Shown: positions 9,594-18,901 of the stretch, in pieces
Layout: every line of letters starts with the position of its first letter
Position numbering within the stretch: position 1 is the stretch's first letter
Source of the DNA: Petasospora fabianii
Lineage: Eukaryota > Ascomycota > Saccharomycetes > Phaffomycetales > Wickerhamomycetaceae
Assembly: GCA_022641835.1 (NCBI GenBank)
Contig: CP048723.1
Coordinates: forward strand, 62,001-126,000
Reading direction: 5' to 3'
DNA length: 64,000 bases
The notes under the pieces: generated by a model
Told to the model about the DNA's origin: nothing
Seen by the model: only the letters and a program-made list of their open reading frames with translations
Database searches by the model: none
Translations under genes and position numbers: made by a program

Positions 9594-11133
9594 TCATTTC
9601 TTTAGAGAAACTGTTTCGGAGACCTGCTCCAAGTCACCAATGGAACTGCTATCAGCACCTTCAATATCAACAATCTTAACATCGCCGAGCTTCTCACCAA
9701 TCTGCTCCAGAGACAACTGCTTAGTCTCAATCCAGATGAAGTAGATAATTGAGAGGAACAAGACATCGTAACAGGCATTGATGATGTAAAACTTCCAACC
9801 GAGTCTGTTCATGGCAATTGAAAGCACAAGGCCATCAATCCAAACCCACTGTCGAAGAACCTTTGGATAGCGAGACCCTTGACTCTGATTCTGGTAGGAA
9901 AGATCTCTGGGATGTAGATGTCTAGCAGTGGGGTATAGCAAAAGGCATAAAAGGCATTGAAGAGGAACATCCAAAAGATTGTGGCATATTGACCGTGGAC
10001 ATTGTCTGAAGTGGAATACTTCTTAATGAACCCACCAAGACATAAGAAACAAACAATCATACCACTAAGAGAGATGAATGCTTGTTTCTTTCTCCCAAGC
10101 TTATCAAAGAAGAAGGCACCGGCGACACAGACAACCAGATTCCAACATGCGGAGATCATATTGATTTGTAAAACTCTGTCATTTGATTTGATACCAGCCT
10201 GCTTCAACAACACGGTCAAGTAGTAAGAGCCAACGGAGGAACCACCCATCTCAGTGAGCCAAGCAAGTGAAAGTCCAATGATGAATCTTCTAATCATTGG
10301 CTTAGAGAAAGTGAGGACCTCTCTCCAGGCAGCAGCGCTCTCCTGTTCAAATATGAGGGCACCTTGAATCTCTTGAACAGTTGCGATGTTCTCCTCCTCG
10401 TTCTTGGAAAGAATTCTCAAGACTTGAGTAGCATATTCAACGTCACCTTTCATGAGTTTCCATCTTGGAGACTCAGGCGTAAAGGGAAGCAGGGCAATGA
10501 CACAAGCTGAAGGGACAAGTTGAAGCAAAGATGGGAGTCTCCATGCCCAGGTATTATCGATATTGACAGTACCATAGGTTACAGCAGTGGCAATTATAGC
10601 ACCAACTTGGAACAGAAGTAGAGACCACACAGTAAACCTCTGATGTTTGGAGGTGCCAACTCAGAGATGAGCACAGGACCAGCAGAACAAGAGAGGATGA
10701 TACCGATACCTAGAAGAAACCTGGAGAAGACGAACATACCAATGTTTTGAGAAGCAGTTTGGATAGCGACAGCTATCATACTCATGATGGAAGAATAGAG
10801 GATTGTTTTCTTACGACCGAAACGGTCTGAGACGTAGGCCATGAAGAAACAGGCAACCATCTGACCTGCCCAGACACCAGCATTGAGAAGTCCCATTGTA
10901 ACATCGTTCACATCAAAGTAGCCCGTGAACTGTTCGACAGCGATGAGTGAGGACATCATCATCGAGTCGTAACCCATGGTGGAACATCCAAGATGGCAGT
11001 GAAGACGAGCACCACAAGAAGTTTAGTCTCTGTCTTGGGACAGAGACGAGGCAGAAGATCAAACTGATCTTTGGTGGACCTAATTAGTAGGTGATTGTTC
11101 AAGAGTATGGTTAGTGATCTCTTGTGATGCCAT
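9594..11133 (-). pseudogene. Frame-broken sugar-type MFS transporter
   Basis: Three adjacent minus-strand frames together give a full 12-helix sugar-porter protein (HXT/lactose-permease-like). The first has MGYDSMMMSSL and the motif DRFGRKKTIL; the second has FTPESPRW, DKLGRKKQ and PEIFPTRIRVKG; the third has WIETKQLSLEQIGEKLGD. The frames are offset near 10,985, near 10,625 and near 9,850, with a probable fourth break near 11,100 if the ATG at 11133 (MASQEITNHTL) was the start. Apart from the shifts, the sequence has no further stops and conserved residues are intact. It therefore looks like a recent host pseudogene or, less likely, clustered sequencing indels. It faces away from the PhyH dioxygenase across a shared upstream region. 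Confidence 0.85.
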
Positions 11134-11929
11134 CGGTGGAGATCATTAGGGTTTTATGCTTCAACTCTCCAACCCAATCCCATCAAGGTCGAAATGCGAT
11201 TAGGTGGGAAAAATGTAGTACCCACATATGGCTACAGTACAGGTACACTTAGAGACACTGATTAGCTCATAATAGGCCCGCAGTTACCGCAGCTAGATCC
11301 GATGGGAGCCTGGGAGATCCTCTATACTGAGTGATAGGGATCAATAGATATTGTCCCTCATGAGCCATTGTAACGGACTTGCCCGAAGAGGAATGATGTG
11401 AGTGCTCCATGCCCATAGGAGTCAGTATTGACTCTTCTGCAGGAGATTTTCCTCGGGGATCTTCATCAGAGGGGATTGGAGGAGAGATGCATCTTCGAGC
11501 GATAAGGATCGATTGGGTACTTTGTGTCCGCCACCGATACTAACTCTGTTCTCTTCCAGTTGGAAGGATGGATGTTGTAGGTGTAAGGTTCCTAGCTTTA
11601 GATAGTTTCTAATCGTTGATATCACCTAATCGAGATTCCCGTCAATCTCTGCCGTCGGATCAGCCTCGGTGAGTATTGTTGCATATCAACGAGTGGAGAA
11701 ACTGGCGGCCGGAGTTTCCCAAGACGGATATATTACCGATTATCCGGTTATGGATACTGGAAAATCGCATTTATGTCATTGATTACGATACTTTGCATGT
11801 CAGACATACTCTCTTTAGAACCTTGCATCCCTTTTTAACCCTTTGGTGATCCTCATTTGTGCTTCATCCGCGTTGCGCCTCACCACCACAGCGGACATAA
11901 CGAACACAACGAACATTACAGGCACTACA
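11134..11929. promoter_or_regulatory. Divergent upstream region, transporter and PhyH dioxygenase
   Basis: A 796-bp region between the divergent transporter pseudogene and the dioxygenase. It is unusually rich in CGG/CCG triplets (for example GGCGGCCGG near 11,705 and ATCCGGTTAT near 11,741), the half-sites of zinc-cluster regulators. No gene is seen. Confidence 0.45.
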
Positions 11930-12988
11930 ATGTCAGACTCCAGAACCACTATTGAAGAGCAGCCAGTGCTCAAGCTGAGAGTCCAGGAGAACCCATGCTG
12001 GAACGAGAAATACGACGAGATTGTTGCCCACGCTAATCGTGTTGAGTCTCAGCAGTACAAGGATGGTGACTGGAGAAAGAAGTTATTTGAAGATGGATAC
12101 GTTGTTATCAAGGGTGCTATTCCTAAAGAGCAAGCACAGAAACATGGTGATGGTATTAGAGATATCTTGACTTCTTTTGGTACTAAACTTGATTATAACG
12201 ACAAGTCCACATGGAAGGAGGAGAACTATCCAGACCAATCACACATTAACACCTATATGTTGCACTGTATCCCACATGAGAAGGCTGTCTGGGATGTGAG
12301 AAATGATAAGAACATCAAAGATGTGTTTGCTAAGTTGTGGGGAACTGATGAGTTGCTTGTGTCCTTTGATGCTATCAATGTTACATTCCCAGGCTCAACA
12401 AAAGCTGGATTCTGGCCTCACGCGGACCAATCTCCATACAGAGAGGGCCTTCAATGTGTTCAGGGTCTTGTTTCACTTTCAGATGCTGGTCCAAAAGATG
12501 GTGGTCTTGTCGTTTACAAAAAGTCAAACACCTTGTTTGAGAAGTTCTTTGAGGAGAAGGTTGACAAGAACGACACAGAGAAGTGGAGAAAGCTCGATTA
12601 CTTTTCACTCAACGATGAGGAGCTTAAATGGTTCTTAGATAACGGTTGTGAAGAGGTTAAGATCGACTGTGAGAATGGTGATTTGGTCTTGTGGGACTCT
12701 AGAACAATCCATTTCGGTAGGGAGCCAGACGCAGACTCTCAGACTGTTAGAACCGTTGTTTATGCTTGCTATACACCTGCTGCTTGGGCCACTGAAAAGG
12801 AACTTAAGGATAAACGGGAGGCATTTTGGAATTACAGAAATACGACACACTGGCCACACGTTAACATCTGGTCGGACTATGCTCCATTGAAACCTTCTGG
12901 AAGGGTCGAAGTGAGAAAGGAGCCTTTGAATAAGTGTGATACTACGGACGAAGATTTGTTGAAGATTGCTGGTGTTAAGTCTTACTGA
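11930..12988 (+). CDS. Phytanoyl-CoA dioxygenase (PhyH) family oxygenase
   Basis: A 352-residue Fe(II)/2-oxoglutarate oxygenase. The facial triad is visible: H164 and D166 in FWPHADQS and H261 in TIHFGREPD. The segment QGLVSLSDAGPKDGGLVV is the family's central beta strand and turn. No signal peptide or peroxisomal SKL end is seen; the C-terminus is GVKSY. In fungi PhyH proteins hydroxylate varied small substrates and this one's substrate is unknown. The start at 11930 (MSDSRTTIEEQPVLKL) is the first in-frame ATG; the frame is open upstream but has only a TTG there. It is flanked by a broken transporter and a second 2OG oxygenase, suggesting a catabolic group. Confidence 0.82.
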   Translation: MSDSRTTIEEQPVLKLRVQENPCWNEKYDEIVAHANRVESQQYKDGDWRKKLFEDGYVVIKGAIPKEQAQKHGDGIRDILTSFGTKLDYNDKSTWKEENYPDQSHINTYMLHCIPHEKAVWDVRNDKNIKDVFAKLWGTDELLVSFDAINVTFPGSTKAGFWPHADQSPYREGLQCVQGLVSLSDAGPKDGGLVVYKKSNTLFEKFFEEKVDKNDTEKWRKLDYFSLNDEELKWFLDNGCEEVKIDCENGDLVLWDSRTIHFGREPDADSQTVRTVVYACYTPAAWATEKELKDKREAFWNYRNTTHWPHVNIWSDYAPLKPSGRVEVRKEPLNKCDTTDEDLLKIAGVKSY

Positions 12989-13311
12989 TTGTACTATTAA
13001 ATGCCTGATATCTATTAGACACATTCCTTTTACTTTCCGTACTCAAGAAGCGTAGATATATGTTACAGTCATGATCTGCATGATACAAGCGTCAATGGTT
13101 TAACATTTGGGATTGGCAGCTGGTGACGACTCGCAGGAAGACCAAACAGTAAGAGTATCGGCATAGTCTCATTAACCTCTGCCGTTATCAACCCTCGAGA
13201 CCTCTTTTCAGAGGTCTTTTCGGCCACTTCCGATGTCCTAAAACAGAGGGCAAGTATATAATCCAGTATAGTAGTGGCTACATAGAGGGTCCAATAAATA
13301 GCCTATATAAA
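12989..13311. other. Convergent intergenic region with hairpin
   Basis: A 323-bp space between two convergent dioxygenase genes. AGACCTCT (13198-13205), the loop TTTC and AGAGGTCT (13210-13217) form a perfect 8-bp hairpin followed by T-rich sequence. It may act in 3' end formation; nothing else is seen. Confidence 0.5.
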
Positions 13312-14310
13312 TTAGGATGCCTTATAACCAGCACTCATTCTCATAGTCATCCAGTCACCAACTGTGATTGGCCCATACTTCTTTGGTTTCTCATCAGAGA
13401 AAGTACCAGGAAGTGCATCAACAATAACATCGTGATTAGCAGTCACAAAGAAAGGAATTGAGTATCTCTCCTTTGTATATCCAGTCTTTGAGACAACAGG
13501 AGGAGCCGTAACCCTATGCATAGTGGATCTAAGCGTGTCGTTAGACCATCTCTGTAGACAATCAGCTGTATTGACAACGAGTGAACCCTTTATATATGGT
13601 GCAGGGATAAACACACCCTTGTTATAAGGATCCTCCACTTCCAATCCACCACACTCGTCCTGCAAGAGTAGTGTAATCGTTCCATAATCGGTATGTGCAG
13701 AGATTCTATCAGCATCACCATTTCTGAGGTCTTCCTCTTTTGTAGGCGGATAGTGCAAAAGTCTGCATTGATTCTCCGAGTTGCTATGAGCCTCCACTAA
13801 GAACTCTTCTGGAAGATCCATGCCAATGGCAATGGCCCTTAAGAAGTTCATCGTTGTCTCATCACAGATCTTCCAGTAATGCTCAATGCAGTCCTTAAAT
13901 CCTGGGATGTCTTCATCATCTGGCCAAAAGTTACAGATACCGAGGTTCTCATTACCCATATCATACGATTCCTTAATATCTGGAACGTTCTTCTTGTTCA
14001 CATCATCACCCATCTGTGCAATCTTCTCCTTACCCAACGAGGAGTAACCACGATGATGAGCACCATCATCGGGATGTGGGCACTTCATCTTCTTTTCGTA
14101 GCTCATGGCAAAAAAGCGTCTACTGAACTCCATCATCTTGTCTTGGTCATCCTGTGGTATACCATGGTTAATCACATACATGAACCCGTACTCTTTCATA
14201 GTATCCACCATTTTGCGGGCAGTGGTTATCTTTCCCTCCTTCGTGCCCAAGAGGAAGGGACCAAAGTCAATAATGGGCAGCATGTCGGTGCTTTGTGTGG
14301 CAGTGGGCAT
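13312..14310 (-). CDS. 2OG-Fe(II) oxygenase, isopenicillin-N-synthase-like
   Basis: A 332-residue oxygenase with the N-terminal DIOX_N-type segment (MLPIIDFGPFLLGT, then EYGFMYVINHGIP) and the catalytic core SAHTDYGTITLLLQD. Metal ligands are H206, D208 and H265 (TMHRVTAP), and the 2OG arginine lies in ERYSIPFF. This family covers fungal enzymes from pyrimidine and gibberellin oxidation to poorly known detoxifying enzymes; the substrate cannot be read from sequence. It converges on the PhyH gene. Two CACGTG boxes 11 bp apart lie 147-163 bp upstream of its start, suggesting Cbf1-type control. Confidence 0.85.
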   Translation of the reverse strand: MPTATQSTDMLPIIDFGPFLLGTKEGKITTARKMVDTMKEYGFMYVINHGIPQDDQDKMMEFSRRFFAMSYEKKMKCPHPDDGAHHRGYSSLGKEKIAQMGDDVNKKNVPDIKESYDMGNENLGICNFWPDDEDIPGFKDCIEHYWKICDETTMNFLRAIAIGMDLPEEFLVEAHSNSENQCRLLHYPPTKEEDLRNGDADRISAHTDYGTITLLLQDECGGLEVEDPYNKGVFIPAPYIKGSLVVNTADCLQRWSNDTLRSTMHRVTAPPVVSKTGYTKERYSIPFFVTANHDVIVDALPGTFSDEKPKKYGPITVGDWMTMRMSAGYKAS

Positions 14311-14637
14311 GTCGACAAGTGGGTGAGTTCCTAGATTCGTATATGAACTTTTGATGGTCGACTTGGATTGGGTTGGGCTTGGAAAAGTGCAATTCTTCAG
14401 GCCGATAGATACAAAATCAGCAGATAACAGACTGTAGAGTTCGAGTCAGTTTTAGTCACGTGAAAGTCACGTGGCTGTCTCCACCCCATACCTTACTGCT
14501 TCTATATCTTTAGTTGGCAACTGATACCTTAATATTGGCTGTCCAGTCAGTGCCTAAGTGTGCCAGTTTCAAACTACATTCCTGGGAATCTCCTCTTCAA
14601 TCCTACATTTCAATCAGTCAAGTCGAAGATACCTTTA
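14311..14637. promoter_or_regulatory. Upstream region of the 2OG oxygenase
   Basis: A 327-bp region holding two E-boxes (listed separately). The GTTCGAGTC string near 14,440 resembles a tRNA B-box, but no A-box or cloverleaf accompanies it. Confidence 0.5.
14457..14473. promoter_or_regulatory. Paired Cbf1-type E-boxes
   Basis: GTCACGTG occurs twice with an 11-bp repeat distance (CACGTG at 14457-14462 and 14468-14473). This is the Cbf1 recognition sequence used in sulfur and respiratory gene control in yeasts. It lies upstream of the 2OG oxygenase on the minus strand. Confidence 0.6.
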
Positions 14638-15774
14638 CTACCACTCTAGCTCTGGAGCCCATCGTACTTTCTTCTCGGTTGTAATCTTCTTATCAATGAC
14701 AACAGTGTCAGTCTCACAGAACTTCTTATACTCCTCCTCTGAATAAAACCCAACAACTACTCCATTAGCCTTACCAGATTTCGTCTTGAAAGGTGCGACA
14801 CCTCTTAACATGGCTGTCTTTGGGTTCTTTGAAGCCATTCTCTCCTTGGCAACAGGTATCGTTACCAGCTCGTTGGGTGTTTGAGGTATTGGAATCCCCT
14901 CTCCATTGACAGAATTCATTTCTGTAGCGTACTTGGTCGCATCAAATAATAGTCCCGTTGAGGCATCAACAATGTAGTTGAGACAGTTGCTTTTAACTTT
15001 AAGAACAGGTCTCAACTCCATCTCAATGTTCTTCGGACAGCATATCTTCCGTGTATCTATTGGCTCTTCGAGCCTCTTGGAGCGACGTACAGCGATCTGA
15101 GATACTGGCAGTGGTATGCGGCTTTTGGTATTTTGTAGTTGTTGCATCTTCCTGCTTATTGGTGAGAGATTTTCTTGATCTTCATGTGGTATCAAAGCTG
15201 AGCTTCGAGTTCTTTTGGATATTGATCCTTCCTCGGAGTCTTCATCAAAAGCATCACGTAGACCACGTTTCTCTGGTGTACGCAGTATACGCTCTTCTTC
15301 TTCTATGATTAAAGTCGGACGTATTTTGTTTGGGAAGAGAGGGAACTCATCAATCATAGTGGCTTCATCTTCGGTAGATTTTTCGATAAAGTCAAACTCG
15401 GGCTTCTCAGCTGCAATCTCTGGATCCTTTGATGGGGAAAGGTTGATCTTGAGGGAATCTAGGATAGTAGTTGTATCAGAAGTGTTCAAAATATGTTCGA
15501 GTCTCTCATCGCTGTCTTCCGAATCAGAGGTTGTATCCTCATCTGCGAGCTCAGCGGGGCCGATAGCGAGGTGGATATCATCCTTTGATACCGAGCTATC
15601 GGATACATCTGGATCAGGACGTGGTTGAACGTTTGTGATAGAACCATCAACGACCTGAGCGAGGCGGTTTGAGGATGTGATATCTGGGGCAGATGCCTTA
15701 ACTCGCGTGCTGCTGGGAACGATGACTGCTGATGCGTCAGCCACGGTAGCGGTCATCTCTGGCGGGAAGTCCAT
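14638..15774 (-). CDS. Hypothetical Ser/acid-rich protein with C-terminal KVRW motif
   Basis: A 378-residue protein starting at MDFPPEMTATV. The N-terminal 190 residues are acidic and Ser-rich, typical of disorder. A central Ser-Pro and basic region (ENLSPISRKMQQ, RRSKRLEEP) contains possible phosphorylation and nuclear targeting sequences. The C-terminal third (about 250-378) looks folded and ends in KKVRWAPELEW. KVRW fits the RVxF consensus for docking protein phosphatase 1, so a Glc7-regulatory or substrate role is possible, but this is inference from one short motif. I do not recognise the family. An upstream TTG-initiated extension is not used because this ATG is the first in frame. Confidence 0.7.
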   Translation of the reverse strand: MDFPPEMTATVADASAVIVPSSTRVKASAPDITSSNRLAQVVDGSITNVQPRPDPDVSDSSVSKDDIHLAIGPAELADEDTTSDSEDSDERLEHILNTSDTTTILDSLKINLSPSKDPEIAAEKPEFDFIEKSTEDEATMIDEFPLFPNKIRPTLIIEEEERILRTPEKRGLRDAFDEDSEEGSISKRTRSSALIPHEDQENLSPISRKMQQLQNTKSRIPLPVSQIAVRRSKRLEEPIDTRKICCPKNIEMELRPVLKVKSNCLNYIVDASTGLLFDATKYATEMNSVNGEGIPIPQTPNELVTIPVAKERMASKNPKTAMLRGVAPFKTKSGKANGVVVGFYSEEEYKKFCETDTVVIDKKITTEKKVRWAPELEW

Positions 15775-16356
15775 GACAGTCCTTCTCTCTGAATTCGAAC
15801 TAAAATATAGTCTTGGAGATAATAACAAGAAAAGCAGCGGACCGATGTAGTAAAGAGAAAGTAAGTAAAGTCTTTATGTATAAAGGTAAACAGACAGACA
15901 AGGGGCAATTTTTCGTTTCCACGACAACCTGCTTCACCCGTGCTGAGGTTTACCTAGCGATAAGAAAGTTTTAGGGTAGAGGTGTTCTGAAAAGTACGCG
16001 CGGGGTACTTCATTGTTAATGATGATGACATTTTATCGCAGTAGTCAGCTATGTCATAGTAATATTTGATATCCAGGAGGAGGAGAATCTATCCTGTATA
16101 TCTATTAAAGTCTATTCATGTGCTTAAAACCGACAAAGTGGGTCTTAATGGTATCGGAGGTCGCCCTCCGTATTTGTCCACGGCTTTACAGAGAAGCTAC
16201 TCATCAACACAAAAGCTTTGATAACTATATAACCAAAGGATATATAATGTATTTCCCCTCTCTCTTCAAGCTGTTATCTTCTTGCTCTTGCTACTCCTAT
16301 CCTCGTGAGACTAATAAAAAACACCTGCTATTCAACGCTACCTAATTCCGCTACAA
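15775..16356. promoter_or_regulatory. Divergent promoter, KVRW protein and perilipin-like gene
   Basis: A 582-bp divergent upstream region with T/A-rich stretches and an unusual GC patch (GTACGCGCGGGGTAC near 15,996). A C-box-like ATGATGA near 16,020 has no matching D box. No gene is seen. Confidence 0.45.
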
Positions 16357-17367
16357 ATGTCTCTCTTTAGTCATAAGAAAAGCGACGCTACAACGGCTGA
16401 AGAACCTGCTCAAGAGATGACCCATGTCAAAGAGCCTGTTGCTGATGCTCCTATTGCTGAAGCTCCACAAGAGACTGCTACTTCTGATGTACCAGCTGAT
16501 TCTGTACCGGAAGCTACCGCCACCAACTGCAACACCACTGCTCACTTGATGTCTTACCCATTAGTCAAGGAGACGGTTGAGTTAGTTGAGAAGATCCCAG
16601 GTGTCAGCACCATTGAGAGTGCCTCCAAGCCAGTTGCTGAATTTATGCATGAACAATCTCTTTTGAAACCAGCTGTCGATACTATTGATAAGATGGGATC
16701 TTCTGCATTGGAGATGACTGAGAATGTTGTACCATGTATGAAGACGGTTGGCTACGAAGATATTGCCAATACTATTGAGGCTCCATTCATTGCTGCATCT
16801 GATGGTGTAAAGAAATGTACACAATGGACCAATGAGACAGTTGAGGAGAATGTCTGTTCACCATCCAAACAGTTGATTAAAGACTTCCGTGCCTATTACA
16901 ATGAGCACTTGTATGACACTAAGGGGAAGCCATTGCTCAGAAGTTCGATGGACCCACTTGTGAGACCAGTTAACAGCTACATGGAATCAATGGCTAAGAA
17001 TTCCTTGCCAGAAACTGAGCCAATGACCCATGAGTTCTCCAGTGAAATTGAAAAGAACATGTTTTTGTCCTATGATATAACTAAGCGTTCTATCCCAGTT
17101 GTTATGAACAAGAAGTTGGAAATTGTCATGTCCCCATACAATTACACAATGCATGCAGTTGATATTTTCAAGGACAATTGGGCTAAACAGTCTCCAGGTT
17201 CTATTATGTCTCCATTGAATGCCACTTATAATTCTTCGATCGACTTGGCTTCTGAAGCTTGGACTTCAACAATGAATGTATTTAATGGTGTTATTTGGTC
17301 TAAGACGGTTCCGGAATCTGTGACTGCGGAAGTTACTGAACCTGAGACAACTACTGTCTCTACTTGA
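16357..17367 (+). CDS. Perilipin-like lipid droplet protein (tentative)
   Basis: A 336-residue soluble protein. An Ala/Glu/Pro-rich head (1-60) precedes YPLVKETVELVEKIPGVSTI and successive amphipathic 11-mer-like helical segments through about residue 290, then a Thr/Glu tail. The YPLV..TV opening followed by amphipathic repeats is how fungal perilipins (S. cerevisiae Pln1/Pet10) look. By analogy it would coat and stabilise lipid droplets. DGK1, another lipid gene, lies about 4.4 kb away but is not adjacent. The family assignment rests on pattern memory and is moderate; a different amphipathic protein is possible. Confidence 0.5.
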   Translation: MSLFSHKKSDATTAEEPAQEMTHVKEPVADAPIAEAPQETATSDVPADSVPEATATNCNTTAHLMSYPLVKETVELVEKIPGVSTIESASKPVAEFMHEQSLLKPAVDTIDKMGSSALEMTENVVPCMKTVGYEDIANTIEAPFIAASDGVKKCTQWTNETVEENVCSPSKQLIKDFRAYYNEHLYDTKGKPLLRSSMDPLVRPVNSYMESMAKNSLPETEPMTHEFSSEIEKNMFLSYDITKRSIPVVMNKKLEIVMSPYNYTMHAVDIFKDNWAKQSPGSIMSPLNATYNSSIDLASEAWTSTMNVFNGVIWSKTVPESVTAEVTEPETTTVST

Positions 17368-17942
17368 TCGCATCACAACCCTCTCTCTTCATCTTCAATC
17401 TTCGACTCTCCACCTTCTGCTTCTTCTAATGTTCTGACTATCGACTGTTACCCTTATTTTATAGTTGTTGACTACAACGATGATACTGTTTTGTCTTGCC
17501 ATCTTGACTGACAGCAGTTAATCCAGATGTTTATCTCATCTATTTACTTTAATCTACCTTCTATTTTCTTGAATGTGTTCTGTAGTCCCTGTAGATCAAC
17601 CTCATTAATTCTGCCCCACATAATAAAGAGATGATAGTTGTAGGTTTATCTCACGTGACATCACACAGGGCAACAAAAAACCCGTGACTTTGGATTTCTG
17701 AGAAGTGTTGATTTTAGTGTTGCTCCAACCAGGCTCGAAGTTCCAAATTCGCGGGGAACGCACTGAGAGAGGTAGTGTACACCCGAACATCTCATGTTAA
17801 TTTCCTCTGTGTGTGGTCGCGCACCGTTTCGAGTTGGGCGGTTCGCAGCGCTCGCCAAACAATTTTCAACAAGTGAAAAACTGGCTTCTGCAACATACAC
17901 ACATTTAGAGGAGTTGTTATCGCAGGATCAATCCACCTAAAA
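17368..17942. promoter_or_regulatory. 3' flank of perilipin-like gene and RPL20 promoter
   Basis: The first part is the 3' region of the upstream gene. The second half is the ribosomal protein promoter, with a CACGTG E-box at 17652-17657 and a Rap1-like site at 17779-17791. No other gene is seen. Confidence 0.55.
17779..17791 (+). promoter_or_regulatory. Rap1-like site of the RPL20 promoter
   Basis: ACACCCGAACATC matches the Rap1 consensus ACACCCRYACAYM at 12 of 13 positions. It lies about 150 bp upstream of the proposed first exon, where ribosomal protein promoters usually carry it. Confidence 0.55.
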
Positions 17943-18901
17943 AGTGAGTCAAGGAGAAGTACTGGACGATACTATGAGAGAACTTATTATCACGAGAGAA
18001 AGAATTATTCATTTACCATCATTTCACCGGTTTTCAGGCACTCAGACACTCAGAAGAAAGATTTGAATGTTCATCTTATACAAAGAATAGAGAGACAAGG
18101 AGAAGTCATCAAGGACTTGAGGAGCAATAAGCCACTCACAGGCATTTCTCATAGTAATGATTATCATAGTCACCGTATTCATATCAGTCAGACATCATTA
18201 AAAAGTCTCAACCGTTACACCCAGCAAGTAAGACATATCACCACTGCTCTTGTCAAGAAGTACAAACGCACTCGCATCATTATACTACCCTCTCTACAAA
18301 CTACTCTCGATAAATATGATCTCCCGATCGATCCAGTCAAGTTTTTTCTTTATCCCTGAACATGTTACTAACAAGCATTATAGTGTCTCGTCTTAACGAA
18401 TACCAGGTCATCGGTCGTCGTCTCCCAACTGAGTCCGTTCCGGAGCCAAAGTTGTACCGTATGAGAGTCTTTGCTCCAAACGTTGTTGTTGCCAAGTCTC
18501 GTTACTGGTACTTCCTCCAGAAGTTGCACAAGGTTAAGAGAGCTTCTGGTGAAATTGTCTCTGTTAACATTATCTCTGAGGCTCACCCAACTAAGGTTAA
18601 GAACTTTGGTCTCTGGATTAGATACGACTCTAGATCCGGTACCCACAACTTGTACAAGGAGTTCAGAGATGTCACCCGTGTCGGTGCCGTTGAGACCATG
18701 TACCAGGACTTGGCTGCTCGTCACAGAGCCAGATTTAGATCTATTCACATCCTTAAGGTTGTTGAGCTCGAGAAGACTGATGATGTCAAGAGACAGTACG
18801 TCAAGCAGTTCTTGTCCAAGGACTTGAAGTTCCCATTGCCACACCGTGTCCAGAAGACCAAGGCTATCTACGCTGCCAAGAGACCAACCACCTTCTACTA
18901 A
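17943..18901 (+). CDS. RPL20: 60S ribosomal protein eL20 (L18a), spliced
   Basis: Large-subunit ribosomal protein. The joined product of 172 residues has exactly the length of S. cerevisiae Rpl20 and matches it closely ([59 protein letters not shown]). The coding sequence is proposed as base 17943 joined to 18384-18901. The 3' splice site is firm: TACTAAC at 18366-18372, then AG at 18382-18383, and exon 2 starts TGTCTCGTCTT. The initiator ATG must therefore be split by the intron as A|TG. The upstream A comes from ...CTAAAAA before GTGAGT at 17944. An alternative donor, GTAAGA at 18228, also supplies an A and would shorten the intron to 156 nt without changing the protein. Confidence 0.93.
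17944..18383 (+). other. RPL20 intron
   Basis: Proposed 440-nt intron with donor GTGAGT, branch site TACTAAC and acceptor TATAG; it interrupts the start codon after its first base. The donor is less certain than the acceptor because GTAAGA at 18228 gives the same coding result. Confidence 0.7.

Noticed and set aside
14436-14446. GTTCGAGTC resembling a tRNA B-box
   Set aside because: No A-box upstream and no acceptor stem.
16018-16110. ATGATGA as a box C/D snoRNA C box
   Set aside because: No CUGA D box or terminal stem in range.
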